Assembly (NCBI RefSeq): GCF_001039355.2
Contig: NW_019775382.1
Span: 153,814 to 217,813 of the forward strand
DNA from: Lingula anatina
Lineage: Eukaryota > Brachiopoda > Lingulata > Lingulida > Lingulidae
Direction of reading: 5' to 3'
Length of the DNA: 64,000 bases
Shown: one piece after another, positions 31,699 to 45,752 of the stretch
Layout: each line of letters starts with the position of its first letter
Numbering within the stretch: position 1 is the stretch's first letter
Notes under the pieces: model-generated
Databases searched by the model: none
Told to the model about the DNA's origin: nothing
Seen by the model: only the letters and a program-made list of their open reading frames with translations
Made by a program: the position numbers and the translations under genes

Positions 31699-32989
31699 GA
31701 CTCATTACATATCCAATGGTCCTATTCTTAACCAAGCACAACCGAGTTCGGTTGGAAACCGATAGGTCGCACCTTCATTTCAGAGGCTTTCAGAGAATGG
31801 TGAAATCCCTTAAAGCCATGCCAAATGACGCCGTCCGCACCGGGAGCGTTGTCACTGAGAAGATACAAACCATTCAGGTTAGTACCGTGACAGTTGTCGT
31901 ACCACCATGCTCCTTTGTACTGCACCGCACATTCCCAGAATATTCATCATTATCATTGTCTTTTGTGGTGAACGGATCTCCACTATGCTGGGAAAAACTG
32001 TCACCTGGAAAATAACGTGCACAGTTTGAGTCCGAACGACAAGTTTAGGTTACAGTTATGTGCGATTGAGACAAACAGTGGGAAGAGGTAAAAAAAGAGA
32101 AGAAAATACAGCAAAAATAAATAAAGAAAAATATTGGACTGTAATAATGTTAAGAACCCAAGTGTAAGGGCAATTGATTTTACCCTAAGTAACTCGATGC
32201 ATATTTACCAATGTTTCCAGAAAAGGCCCCTGCAGTAAGGCGGTATTTCACAGTTTCATCTCCAATGGCGAAGTAGGCGAACTTGGCGTATCCCTTCTCT
32301 CTCGTGGCGGCCTCCAGATCCACCCGCAGTTCGTACGGTCCTTGGTTTGATAATAAGTGTATGTACTTGTTTCCTGAAAGAAAACATACAGAAAGCTCGT
32401 CACACAAGTAAAAGGTGTTCATAGGCACACAATTAAACTAGAAAGTGTGTCGTCAGTTTATTTTGTATCATTATTATTATATACCACAGACTGATAAATA
32501 CAGAGTAATTTGCAGTAACATAATTTAAGAAGATTGTCATTATGTTGGTAAGTAAGACACCAAAATAACACACAAAAGTTGGACACGTAATTGTGAGAAA
32601 AAGTATTCACCATTTGTGTAAATTTTGTCACTTACCCAGCCAATGTTCCCCGTTCAGATTCCCAAAGCCATATTTATAAGCTGCCCAGTCTCTGTAGAAA
32701 TCCACGCTGCCGTCCATACGTCTCTGGAACACCTGGAAAAAAAGAACTCGTGAACAGCAAGAAGGGCATACATTTGTAAATCGGATCATAACATCGGTTT
32801 ATTATATATGTAAGTTTGTTTTAGGTGGTGGTTTAATAAGGTAGGCTGCAGTACAGTATGGAGGATGTAGTACGTTTGAATTGAGATCCATAAAATGGAC
32901 AAGGAGAGAATACGGACATGTCGCCAAGAGTAAAGTGCTTAATGTGTAAAATCCAGCTGTTAATCTGAACAAAACTGTTACTATTATGT

Positions 32990-33151
32990 AACCTGGACTA
33001 TATGTGTTCAACCCCTAGCTTACCGTCCACCCTCCCCCGTCTGTTTTCATGTCACAGTACACGTCCACATCACCTGGACTGTATGTGTCCAACCCCTAGC
33101 TTACCGTCCACCCTCCCCCGTCTGTTTTCATGTCACAGTACACGTCCACGT
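32990..33151 (-). repeat. 81-bp tandem duplication of a FReD exon end and its splice donor
   Basis: Two 81-bp units, each containing the last 50 nt of the exon at 33105-33238 and about 31 nt of intron starting GTAAGCTAGGGG. The proximal donor joins in frame to the next exon. The distal donor, if used, would include a TAG immediately after GTAAGC. Confidence 0.9.
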
Positions 33152-33389
33152 CACCACCGCCATTCAGGAGGTTGATGGTGTACACTCCACTGCGGCGGAT
33201 ACCCCCTTTATACAGCTCAGCACAGTCCTTGCCCTTAGCTGGATCAGATAAAGAGGGAAGCTTTTATCAGTTGGCTTGTTCAAGAATAAATTGAAGGGCT
33301 CACTTCATTTTATATTACAAATGTCAAATCAAATGTCAAATCAAACCTGACTTAATTTAAAGCAAAACTCCAATTCTGACATTCTGACA

Positions 33390-33455
33390 TAATATAATAT
33401 AATATAATATAATATAATATAATATAATATAATATAATATAATATAATATAATAT
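33390..33455. repeat. (AATAT)n microsatellite
   Basis: About 13 uninterrupted AATAT units in a fibrinogen-gene intron. Confidence 0.95.
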
Positions 33456-33534
33456 CACAATAGACTTCTGTATACTTTCCACTTTTGGTGTACAATAACT
33501 GTCAGTAGTAGTAGTACATTTGTAAAAGAAATGT

Positions 33535-33540
<6 letters not shown>

Positions 33541-33620
<80 letters not shown>
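33541..33620. repeat. Compound (TC)n(TG)n microsatellite
   Basis: About 22 TC units followed by about 16 TG units with one interruption. The open frame on the minus strand is a repeat artefact. Confidence 0.95.
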
Positions 33621-33780
33621 ACTTTCTCCATTCCTTTTTCAAACTAACCGTACAATATAGACCTAGGGGTTGATTAAACTGGAGTACTAACCGGTCTGCT
33701 GGTCTGTGAGGAGTGCTTTCAGTGTAGTGGAGATATCTGTACACTGTTGTTGACTGCAATACTGGACTGGAGCTCCGGGT

Positions 33781-35106
33781 CTAAAACGAGAGATTCGGTA
33801 AATTGACCATTGAGTTTCAAAATGTCCACGGTTGATAAACTAGTGCTGGCATGCGATACGTCCCTTACCGTAAAGAGCTTCATACTCTGTTAACAAAATC
33901 CTACAATAAATCTTCAAAGAAGTTATTTCACACATGATATTTATCTGAAACACACATTTTAACAAATCGATTTTAAAGCAACTTTACTCTGTCAATCACA
34001 CGTTCACTTTTTATAACCATAGACGGCTGTTCAACAGATTATTAAATGAAAGAAAATACAATTCAGCTAACTGTAGAGTCGGTGGAATACTTTCAGATGT
34101 CCTTAACAATCCCAAACCGATCACAAGCCAAAAAATAGCCATTATATACTTTGTGAACTAAAGTTAATTGGCACTTCAATGAATGCGTCTGCAAGAAAAC
34201 GGTGTTATTTAATAGGTCTTGTTGAGAGCCCGCACACATGTCGCTTCATGACTTCTCAAGTAACCCTTGAAAAAGATACGACGTGAAGGTGGCCTTTCCT
34301 CGTATGACTCAAAACCTAGCCTTTTATCCAGGCAATACATCCTTAATACATCCTTAATTAGTGATAAGAGTACATGTACACATCCACACGCATACACACC
34401 CACACATACCCGCGCGCGCACACACAAACACAAGCAAATATACAAGAGCAGAGAGAGCGCAATACTCAAAACTAAGATTTGACCTCCCCAGTTACGGAAG
34501 CACTATTTTACAACTGAAGTTCGGATTTAACTTTTACATGATATAATAAATAACTTAGCATTGTTTTCAATTAACACACAGCAAAGGAAACAGTTGAACA
34601 TCTATTGTTTTGAAATGCACATTGTGAACTACCCTCCATGACACCTGCTTGGTCAAGGTGAAACTAAACCTTCGTGCAAAATATAATGATTACTCAGCCC
34701 ACTTGGCAATACCATGTTTTGAAACAGATTTTCACTCGTTTCCTTATAATTCACCGACAATTTGAAATAAAAATAGTCAAACTATCTGCGTGTCACAATG
34801 CTGTCAGCACAGCTATCGCAATCAAGATAAGGCTTTGTCGTGTCTTGGCATTGTCCCTGTATATTAACCTGTGTTAATGCTTTGGTGATAAAGGCCTGTT
34901 CCTATAATAATTATTATTAGAAATTCACTAACATCTAGCTATAATGAAATAAGCAAAAAAAAAAAAAAAAATTAATAATAAAAAAACATTCCAAACACAT
35001 CGTTTAAAGTCTATTAAAATTATTTGTCAAATGTTTAGAGCCATTTCCTTCTTTATATACGGCATCTATAGTGTAACATGCATTACAGGTGAATAGAGAT
35101 GGTTGC

Positions 35107-35148
<42 letters not shown>

Positions 35149-35189
35149 GAGGAGACAAAAAGTGATGGCAAATCTAAGTCTTACAGCTG

Positions 35190-35249
<60 letters not shown>

Positions 35250-36136
35250 TGATTTACTTGCCACTCAAAATAAAAGAACCCTGTGATATGTTAGGAGTTT
35301 TCCCCGAGGACGGGATATGTGACGAGAGCCACTGTTGGGTCACCTCCAAGCATGACGTCATTTAGATTTCCACCTGACCGAGTGGCTTGGCTGTGGTGAC
35401 CTAGATTTCAGCGGGCGGCAGCATCAGCCCCCGAGCTCTGCGAGAGAGAGCATTGATCGTCTTTACGATCAAAACATAGGGGAACACTTTCGCTAAGTTA
35501 CTATCCGCTCTCACCTGTCTGATCTTCTATCATATCTCAAGGGACGCCGCTGCACAACTATTTAACTTTGACAGAGACAAGCTTGGTAGCGTGGAACGCT
35601 GTGACTCCAGCAACTTTAACGATCGTATCAGGTAAACCAGTTTTTCCTCTTTCGTGCAATCAGTTTTATCGGTCTTGCGGTCTTTTAGCTGCAGTGCATA
35701 CACTCTCCTGACATAACAGTGATTAATAGACGCACTGCTTGAGCTGAAGTCACAGAATGGTTTAGAGTTTGACTGCGGCACCTCACAGGTGGGTAACAGT
35801 ACAACAACAACCTATACAATTCTGTTTAACTGGACTGTGACCACGGCCAGGTACACACCGGGTTATCCGAAACTTTTATTGAAGCAATACCTTCTTCTGA
35901 GTTATATATACATTCAGCCTGTTAATATGGTGTGAAAACTCCCGCTGTAGGATCTGAACACATTCGTAGTCTGTGTACCCTGGCTAACCCCAGTCCCCTT
36001 AGCCTGGGGCTACATCCCCCCCCCCCCCCCCNCACATCTTTCATCATCAGCTCACTCGAGTAGGTAATGATCTGGTGTAATGGCAATGACCACGAATAAA
36101 ATGATGGAGGATTTAGCATACCCCCCCCCCCCCACC

Positions 36137-36169
<33 letters not shown>

Positions 36170-38180
36170 TTAACAACAAACAGAAACACGTGTAACACTG
36201 GATATAGTACTAGTACTAAAAACATTCTTAGCCGCGTATTTACTGACATGTTTATATTTCTTAAAACAAATACACTAGAAATATTCGCTTTTGAATAATC
36301 GAAGGTACAGTTGGAACTACTTGTAAAGAAATTCACACAATCGATATTTGCACAGTGAACATTTAGTGTTGAGGGCAGTAGACCAGTTTTAACCGTAGTT
36401 TTCCTAATGTAAGCAGGACCTAAGTATACTCTGTTACTAGGTGAGCGGTGTAGTCCTTGCTGTCTGGGCTTATTATTTACACCGAATAGTAGTACACTAA
36501 CCCAATGGACAAAATTACAAATTACTAAAGTTATAATGTCCAAGATCTGAGTGACGAACAGAATTGTCCCCTGCACCTATGGACTGAAGTATACCACTAA
36601 ACTTTTCGATTAAACACAGTTCTAGAAATATCAGGTGATATCATGATTGTACAGAGATCTGGTATATTAATTAGGTTTAAAGGCATTAAAAGACAGTGGC
36701 AGCTAGTGCTTACGTGGTTACAAGTAATTACGTGGTTACAAGTAATTCAGGGCAATTAACCACAAATGGTAACTAATGTGAACGTTAATGTATTTTTCGT
36801 TGCTGTGCTTCAGTTGTTTTTAGGTAAAAAATAAGCAGAAAACATCAATAATATTGTTTGTGTAACTTTATGTTATCAATATTAGGCGTATACCGTGGTT
36901 GTATAATGCAGATATTCGCATTATTCGTCCAAGCGCATATTAAGGAAATTGGCTGTACTTGCTATGTCAAAATTAGTATATAAAAAATGACGTTTAATTT
37001 CCTTACGAGCAATTTCTCTCTAGTGGTCGTCCGTTCATGTAGACATATTTGTTCATTTCCGTTACTTTTAATCATCATGAAAGCCTTCAAGTCGGGTTAG
37101 TCCCCCCCCCCCCCCACCCACCCGCTTCCCCGTCTTTTGGTACTCGTGTACCGCGCCCCGTGTCCCCTTCCACAGACACTCAGCAGTGTCTTAAAGTTCT
37201 ATACGGCAGTCGGCGAACAGTTTACGTACTGACATGGGTGGGAGTGCGATTACGAAGAATTGGGCGTGTCTGTAACTTATATGTACACTTTTGTGTGTAT
37301 TGTTCTCTACACGGATCTAGCTGTTTACTTTGGTAAAGGTGGCACAATTTGTATAATTTCAACAGGTGATACGTATATTTTACACCAGTGTCTTGAACCA
37401 CGTGCACCTTCCACTCTAAACTGACATTCCTGATACCGTGCCTTTCTTGTATTGTGATATGTATAAAAACCGGGGACCGGTGTTTGACCTTGAGACCTAG
37501 AGGTTTGGTCTAATTTTAATTTAGCATGAGTCCGTAGTATTTTACGTACACAAAGTAGCTATTGCTCCAAAGTAATGTGTCAAATATTTTATTTTTGCGA
37601 CAGCGCATTCATTTATTAAAGTGTAATATTACTGATTTATCTTGGTGAGGAAATAATGTTCAAAATGTCCCTAGGCCTTTGATGTGTGTCTACTTGGGTT
37701 GCAAAACCACGCCATAGTATCGAAACAGGGGTGGATCATTTTCATTCTTTCTTTTTTTATTTAAATACAAGCAGTGCTGAGCTGGCCTGTTTACCTGTGA
37801 CTGAATCATGCTCATTCGCGCACATCGTCTCCCTGTATAACGCCCTGTGAATACCGGGCCTGGATGTCTGCAGATCATCTCTGTAATGGTCAGCTAATTG
37901 ACATTCAGTGTCACACCTGTTATGATGTTGATATCCATAGAACTTGACACCTCGTGGTCACCAACTGGACAGTTATTGCATGATGGGGACCAGAGGTGAC
38001 AAAACAATATAAGCCACGGTAAGCCTTGAGTGATCAGAGTACAGACTTCACAGTGCCTCACATATTATTGTATGTGATTAGTTGAACTTAGGCTTCGTTC
38101 ACATGCAATGTCTATTTTCTAAATTCTATTTTCTATTTGCGGTATGTCTTATGATCACAGTCTGTGGCCTGAATATCCCG
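33781..38180. other. Gene-poor region with microsatellites
   Basis: No exon is supportable. Tracts seen: (CA)n-like 34378-34432, poly-A 34956-34974, (GT)n 35107-35147, (ATT)n 35190-35249, C tract broken by N at 36017-36032, C tract plus (CA)n 36121-36167, C tract 37101-37114. The first coding exon of the fibrinogen gene may be here but was not found. Confidence 0.6.
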
Positions 38181-38189
38181 CGGCGTAAT

Positions 38190-38250
38190 TACTGGCAGCG
38201 CGAGCCAGTTACTATAAGTTACTATAAGTAACTGGCTCGCGCTGCCAGTA
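38190..38250. repeat. Perfect 24-bp hairpin
   Basis: Arms 38190-38213 and 38227-38250 are exact reverse complements (CTGGCAGCGCGAGCCAG core), with a 13-base loop. The arms are GC-rich in an AT-rich setting. No copies elsewhere in the window. Confidence 0.9.
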
Positions 38251-38259
38251 TTTTATTGT

Positions 38260-41200
38260 TTATTGTAGTTGTTGTTTATTGCTAGATATTTACAGATATT
38301 TCTCTAGATGGTTCTTTTGTACTTCTCATTACTCTACTGACCACTGGTAGAGAGTGCTTGTTGAGAAGGGTGAGATGGGGTGATCAAGACGAGGAAGTGA
38401 AAGGCGCTCAGTCTGGGCTTAGTTGGCAACTGGCTAGTTGTCTACACCTATGATTTATCAACACTTATTTATTCATTGCGCCCGGTAATCTACCATATGA
38501 CACTGACTATTACGTCTGAAGTAGCTTTTCCATGGTTGACACAAGGTAGACCTTAGGTTCAAACGTAGGTAAATAACAATGGGGGTTAGCACGCTGTACA
38601 AGTACAAGTAATACATGTAGTTTGGCATCCATCAGATCGGTGTGGGATCATAGCTGGTAGAGACACCTAGCAGTTCTTAGTTAAACGTTATATATTCCCC
38701 ACACTGCACAGGGCAGAGAACATATCATTTACTAGCTCAGGTAATCTGACGCTGACGATTCCTCTTCCTAGTCCAATAGACAGAAATAGCATACTTAATC
38801 AAGCTGTACGCGTCAACACGTTTGCTAGTCTCACTCGGAGATCTCCTGACGCACGATAACACCCTGCCAATACTCGTGTCCCGTTCTGTGTGTCACACTA
38901 ACGGAATAGTAGATTGAATGATAAACAATATTTAGATTATTTGAATGAAAAATTAACAAAGTGGTTAGTCCCGGTGGGGTGCGTGGGTGGGTGTCTAACA
39001 CCTAAGCTAATGAGGCTACTAATTTCGTCGCTATAAAATAAGGTTGCTTATGTTTTTTCGTGGCATCCTCAACATATTTCTTCCAATAAAATATAGCTTC
39101 TTTGCCGCTCAAAATAAAGAAAAACACTTCATACACTAATGAATATGCGATTTTAAACCATTTTATGCCCTAGACTGAAGTCGATTTAATGGTTAATTTC
39201 TTGTTTATCTTCCGCAAAAAAGTATCCTTTTAACAGCGTTTATCAAATTTATTATTCATAAATATCATTACTCTCCACAATACATTGAGGAAATTTGGAG
39301 GTAAAACCCCTGGTTTCTTTTCTTGACGGTGTAGTGCTAAAGTGGAGGCAATTTATTATTCATAAAGATCATTGGTCTCCACAATACATTGAGGAAATAC
39401 ATTGAGGTAAAACCCCTGGTTTCTTTTCTTGACTGTATAGTGCTAAAGTGGAGGCAATTTGTTTCGAATTTCACACGTGTATCAAAGGTATTTATATTGG
39501 AATGTAAATAAACGGGGTTCATTAGTGACATCTTTCGTCCTCTTGATTGGAGTGATATATTGGACAGCATCTACCAGGTGCCTGTCAATACTTTTTAATT
39601 TTAATTCTAATTTAAGGACCGTATACACCAATACCATAGCTTTGATACACGATGATATATTCAGTGGAATTCTCTCGACAATTTCTGTTATCCTGGGTGT
39701 CTTTTTTTTATTGAAAAGTAGTTCTGTTACATGTCATACTTAAGTTTTGTAAGAAACTGAGAGATTAAATTTTATCAACATGTTTAGCCGAAAGAAAATC
39801 ACCCGTGGACCCACACAACAGGCAAATATGCACATAGGCAAACTTCGACGACCCGTTCAATATATTATCTTGGATAAGCTAGCTAACATATTGACCAACA
39901 CTCCCAGATGTAATCACTGGGCGGACATCATCTTTACCCTGAAGACAATGTATACAGGGTGAAGGCACACATACTGTAACTGGACATATACAGCATAAAT
40001 CGATGTAATAATGCACTGGTCACGCGCTTTTTTGTACGTGCATGGATGCTCGCTCGCGTGTTTGTGTGTGTGTGAATCTGAGCAAGGAGTTTTAACATAG
40101 AGTTCCTTGATCTGAGAGAGATACTATTGTTATTCTTCATTCTGTGGGATAATAATTGACTTCTATGAATTAATATACAGTTCATATTGGGAATATGCGA
40201 CTTCAGAATGATTTATGAAGAGGGCCTTGTCATAAGAACTGAGGACAATCACCGTCATATGTACAGGTTAATATTGCTGCAGTGACCAGCACACACATAC
40301 CACTATGAAATAACACCATTAGACCATCGTGGAGGTATGTTAATAACTAAATACTTGGCTTATGACATAGGTAATTATATCCTAATGCGTGGAATGAGCG
40401 TCTTAATCCCGGCAATCGTCACCTGTATTTAGAGGTCTCGCGTCAGCATTCAACATTCTCTAGGGTTGGGCACTGCGCACTGTAAGTTCTCAAATGTGAA
40501 AATACAGTTTCACTGGATCTCAGTTTTAATGATTGAAAAGTTTTAATTTATGATAGATTCACACATGTGATTTACCTGTTGACAGTTTCGTCTGTTCACT
40601 ATGACAGGCTTGGTCACAACTCAGTTCTTCCTTCAGTAAGTTGTGTGAAGAAACCCACGAGGTCAGACATTTTCGTTTTTCTGGGTTTTTGGTTTGTCTC
40701 GTTGCTTTGAGGTATAAAGTTTTCTGTTTTCTCTGTTATGTTGTTATAAAACACAGGAAGGGTCTACTTCTGGCGTAATGCCATCAGCACAGTTTTTCCC
40801 CCGATAATTAAAACCTTGTGAACACTTCTGTATATCCTGCAACGTTCACATTCAGTGTGTGCTGTGATAAGAGCGTGGCAGAACTTAGTATGCCGCAGTT
40901 TACTGTCCAGACAACAGCGGACCGGAACAGACCCATTGTTGTTCTGTAAAACTGGACATAGAGCAGAAACCGGTTATTAAGTGTCACGGCCATATATCTG
41001 TGTTATCTTTCATCTTGTCAACGTGTTCCCTGTGGATGACAAAACGACCGTCTTGTGACACAGAGTGTGGAGACGTTCGTGTGTGTGTGTGTGTGTGCGC
41101 GTCTGCTTACTTAGTCCATGCTCTGAACGTGACCGTGTTCCAGACGTATGCTTGCGTGCGCGCACCTGTATGTATATGTGTGGGCCTGAATATTTGTATA

Positions 41201-41286
41201 CATTCATTTGCCCAAGTCAAATCTTTCAGATATCTTAACTATTGACATACTGACACACCACCCTTCCCCTTCCCGTGTGTGGCCCT
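38260..41286. other. Upstream region of the PLC gene, no exon recognised
   Basis: Contains the 104-bp tandem duplication at 39247-39460 and a (GT)n run at 41079-41096. Non-coding first exons of the PLC gene may lie here. Confidence 0.5.
39247..39460. repeat. 104-bp tandem duplication
   Basis: Two head-to-tail copies sharing CCACAATACATTGAGGAAAT and CCCCTGGTTTCTTTTCTTGA. The second has a few substitutions and a small internal duplication. Confidence 0.9.
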
Positions 41287-41429
41287 GGGCCTCGTAACTC
41301 GAAAGCATCGCGCATTGCGACCGAGCGCAAGCGTCTTGATTCCATAACTCGCCCATACTCACCCCATATAATACATTGTAACCTCTATATCGCTATTCGC
41401 AATGCACGATGCTTTCGAGCTAAGGGGCC
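41287..41429. mobile_element. Small MITE with inverted ends
   Basis: Left arm GGGCCTCGTAACTCGAAAGC...GCATTGCGA and right arm CGCAATGC...GCTTTCGAGCTAAGGGGCC are about 85% reverse complements over roughly 33 bp, around an AT-rich centre. Non-coding; total about 143 bp. Confidence 0.7.
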
Positions 41430-41642
41430 GTGTTCTACACACTACATACACTGCGGGCTGATGTTTACTAGTACGTGTAGGGAGTACCAGCCAAGGTATG
41501 TGACCTAGATGTAATCACCGGGGAACTGTACTCATGTTTTGGTATTTTTGTTATTCCAGATGCGAGGTGTTTGACTGGTGAGAAGAGCTAAGAGATACAC
41601 AAACAGTACCTGGTGAGCTATTTCTGCCGGACACCTGCAGAA

Positions 41643-41772
41643 ATGGACGCTAAAAAAGGTCAGTGTTTGTATTTTAAATGTTTAAGTGTTCCGTTCTAAT
41701 GAGGTCCGGCACGATGAGACGGTGAACCTTTGACCTCGTGGGATGGGGAATATTGAGAACTGTAGAAGCCAC

Positions 41773-41820
<48 letters not shown>

Positions 41821-44800
41821 TGGATGGGTGTGCAAGACACGAGTACAAACGAAAGCCTGTCGGTTCTTCTATTTTCACAGGTCAACAACTTGCTGGCTAA
41901 CATGACAGGGTTACGTGACAGGTTTTTGTATTTCGAGCACATATAATTTACTTACAAACACTTGTCATTAACAATAATGTACAATATCACATCTGTTACG
42001 GATCAAGGTGTGCTACTATTACACCTGAAGTGACGTGTAGTTTTAAACCATGTACGTGGTGTATTTTAATCTACATAGTATACTGGTGTATAGGGGAAGA
42101 TAATGTACAAAATGTGTACGACTAAATGCCCATGATGCGATGTGAATAGTAAATTAACACGAAGACAAACATTTGGCCCGCATGCCGCGTAAAGAGACAA
42201 ACTTTGGAGCAAAACATGCACCGTTTATTTGTTGAAAAGAGATTTTAAATTAGAGAACACACCACAAAAAAGGCAGCAGAATCTAAATCTGGCTGTAATT
42301 TGGTAGACGCACTGCAGGAGTACGCTAACTCATTTCTGTCGACCTACATTTCAAATACATGATATCCGCTCTAAAAACTCTCCATATGGAAGTCAGTTAT
42401 TGCAGGAAGACAGTAATCTGAATAAGGTCCCAGGCATGATGTGGTATGTCATAAGTTGTCAACATTTTTTTACTGATCGTAGATCTCAACTGCTGCATTT
42501 GAAGACTCTCTGTATCCGATCGCTGCGACGACGTCCCAATAGCTCAGTAGTTTCTTGTTTTTTGTTCTCAGACACTTTTATACATCGCCCCATTAATATT
42601 TTCTGCTGCTGCAATGTACATGTTAGGGTTAAAGAACTGGGGAATCCTTAATGCTCAATGTAATGGCGCCGCGCAGGTTATCGTAGAGATTTCCACTGTC
42701 AACTTATCACTTATGGCACTATTAGGAGTGTGTACTTAGAACAATAGACATAAAACCAGGTGCATTTTATGCAGATTACAGGATATGATGAGCACTTAGA
42801 CAGGTGATTGTAATGTTTACAGTGTGTGCATGATTCAACGAAGTATATGAGTAATAAAATAGGTAAGATAGATTGAGCTCCGGTTCCGTTATAGTCCATT
42901 AGAGACCAAGTCTACCCGTAAACCTCTGAAGATCCCAGTAGGGAATGGAAAGAGAAATAAAACCTGCCCAATTAGATCGAATAGATAACCTCACCATTTC
43001 TGAAAATCATTTTGTTAAACATTGGTTGAAACAGTAACAACATTTATGTGGAAGATATTTCGTCGTGGCATTCTCTTAATTGTATAATTATACTAATTTT
43101 TTTCGATTTCTTTGTCTTGATATGCAGATATCCAAGGATCCGGTATGTAGACCGCTAGACATGCATTAAAACACTTCACACATATATACTGCTCATACAA
43201 TATGACAAATACGTCTCAAATACTGGCGTGTCACGTGATTTATCTTTTATTTGAAGCATGCAATTTATGCTTGTATAACATTTATATAATTATATCTCAG
43301 TTTAGTACTGTATAATCTATTTATTTGGTTGCATTCTTGGTCTGCTGATATTCATTTTATGATAACTTGATATAAGTCTTGATATCAATAAGTATTAAAT
43401 TCTGATTTTGGACAGTTGTTTTTTTTTTAAATAATTTTTGTCCCATTTCTCTGCCGTCATAACTTTTTTTATCTCTGCAGTTCTGTTGGGTAATATCTAG
43501 AATCAAATACTTTTATGAAGCATGTTGTGTTGGACTTGACTTTTTTTTTTTTTTTGGGGGGCTTTTTTTAGGGGGGGGGNTTTAATCAATAACATTAATC
43601 ACAACGTGGTATGCATGTCAATGTCATTAAAGTCGCATACGGTACATGGCAAATGCAGTGTTATAGTAATATATACCGAGTAAAAGCGATTTTTTTTTTT
43701 TTTTTTTTTTTGGGGGGTGGGGGGGTGGGGGGTGGGGGTGGGGGGGGGGCGGAGGGCGTTAAGTTTGACGTTCTGTAAGATTTCCCTGCTTGGCATCAGT
43801 TTGACGATAGCGCTCTTGGTTTTGTTCATATCTCCTTTTTAATCAGCATATTATTATTTCTTTTTTGATGAACAATCCAGTGGCAGAAAACGGGGAGAGG
43901 GTCTAAAACAGCTGTTTGCTATGAGAATGCCTTTTTAAAAATCACAGAAATTTTGTTGTCTTTTAATCATACGCATTTAACATGATAAATTCTTAAATAA
44001 TTTCAACCATATACTTTTATGAAAAATGGATATGGTAATTTTTTATGCAAATAGTGGTCCTTATACCACACCCGGCATTTATATGTTGCTAGCGTTTATA
44101 TCTTGCTAGCAAATGAGATCAAACACTTTAATACGTTTTATTTCAGACTTTTGTGTTTTAACTTGAAGTATTGTGAAATTTCGTACTTAAAATTGGTAAA
44201 TGCAGTTATGATGACAGACTGTGCTTTCCATGTACATATATAGAAGGATTAGAATGATTTTATCTCAGTTGATTTTATCTTCCCAACGCCAGGACATAAG
44301 AAGAATGGAGTATTGCTGCTTGCCGTAAAACCACGTGATACAGATGACGTCACACCTCGTATGTTCAAACTACACGTGATTGAGCATTGCTTCAAGCACA
44401 CTCGCTCTACACGTGTGGAATCACAGATGGTTTTTAAATCTTTTCTTCGTTTCTTTGCACTTGTGTGATTTCTTGTCTAGAGTACACTCTTTTATCCTTT
44501 TTATATTGGATCCTGCTGTTCTAACGTGTTGTATATTTTGTTGCAGTTTGTGCAGCAACGAGCTGAAACTCCTGGATATGAAAGCAATATGTGAAACGCC
44601 ATATGCACTTTGTATAAGGGCTATTTCTCATAATAATGTACCGTGGAAAACACAGTAAACCGACACCATGGGACCCATTTGTACAGTTTTATGTCATTTT
44701 ATCCTCATATTTTCCCCTACAGTGGATAATGGCCCACATTTTATGTCCTTGTTCATACAGTGGTAAAATGTTTGCTACTTAAAGTAATAAAAGCAATTGA

Positions 44801-45698
44801 TATATTGAAAATAAAACATGCCACTACTTGGAAAACCACCGGGAACAGTAACTTTCCAGTTTTCTGAAACCCCACCTATATTACTTGCATCCCTATTAAA
44901 TTATAACATTGGCTTAAATGAAAATTTTGTTTGAATATCTGACGTTTCGGCATAACTTATGTTGTAATACAATTTGACTCATTACAAAATTCATCTACTT
45001 TAAGAATAATAAGGAAATTGTCCTCATGCGATATAGGCGACCTCTTTTCTGTACGTCTATTTTTCTCCTTACTAGCGTGGGCCATTTGTGCTGAAAAGAA
45101 TACTTCCACTCAGTACATGTGTATGTTACGGACACGTATCTTTACTGACACTACTAACAGTACTACCAGCATTGGGTGGTATGGTGTAATATTTAGTTTA
45201 TTATTATTTAGTTAAGTATGTTTAGATATGTATTGTACTAATATGTGATATATTCCCCCTCTCTCCCAGAGGTACTGCAACCAGTAAAAAGGTAGATTAG
45301 GAACTTTAGTAGGAACAACCTATGATGTGTATTTGTTCAAAAAACCTTTAACCGTTATATTCATGTGTTGATTTTAGTGCCTTGTGGTTTGGGTCTGATG
45401 TGATATTTATATTTGGTTTTGTAGACTCACGTGTTACACCTAATTTGTTCTCTTTTTAGAATGTTCTCTTTTTAGTGATTGCCGTAGTTCAGATACAGAT
45501 ATTATTTTCTTGTTAGTTTGATAAGGTTTTATTAAAAATAATTTCATTTTTTATCATATGAATTCGAATTCTCGAAGCTATCCCACATTTGGTGATGGTA
45601 CTCTGCAATAAAAGTGCATTTTGTTCACGCACGGGGAAAAACCGACCACTGATTTCAGCCTAAAGACTACAGCGTACATACACGCTCTAATTTCTCAC

Positions 45699-45752
<54 letters not shown>

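Larger units (their letters stand above)
31728..33780 (-). pseudogene. Fibrinogen-related domain (FReD) gene, 5'-incomplete and with a one-base frameshift
   Basis: Minus-strand exons are 33780-33692, 33238-33105, 32732-32636, 32373-32209 and 32004-31728, with consistent phases. They encode a short helical lead (CTDISTTLKALLTDQQT) and then a full fibrinogen C-terminal domain. Its blocks are [40 protein letters not shown], calcium-site-like KDNDNDEYSG, CAVQYKGAWWYDNCH and FHHSLKASEMKVRP. In the last exon one base is missing at about 31936 (GGGAATGTGCGG), so the frame shifts between the Ca-loop and CAVQYKG. It would end early at a TGA after about 20 altered residues. Known FReDs are secreted glycan-binding lectins of innate immunity. 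No signal-peptide exon was found. The frameshift could be a sequencing error, because this spot lies beside the doubtful 1787-bp duplication and the codons after it are intact. Confidence 0.85.

Noticed and set aside
35530-35781. Minus-strand frame with a possible signal-like start and coiled-coil-like tail, considered as the missing first exon of the fibrinogen gene
   Set aside because: No good splice donor in the needed phase, and it lies about 1.8 kb upstream with no supporting exon between. I could not support it.
36052-36576. 174-codon minus-strand open frame
   Set aside because: The C-terminal part is a (GT)n/G tract and the rest shows no domain; probably chance.
44345-44352. TGACGTCA cAMP-response-like site in PLC intron 1 (another at 35353-35360)
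   Set aside because: An 8-bp match occurs by chance in a window this size, and no promoter or exon is visible beside it.
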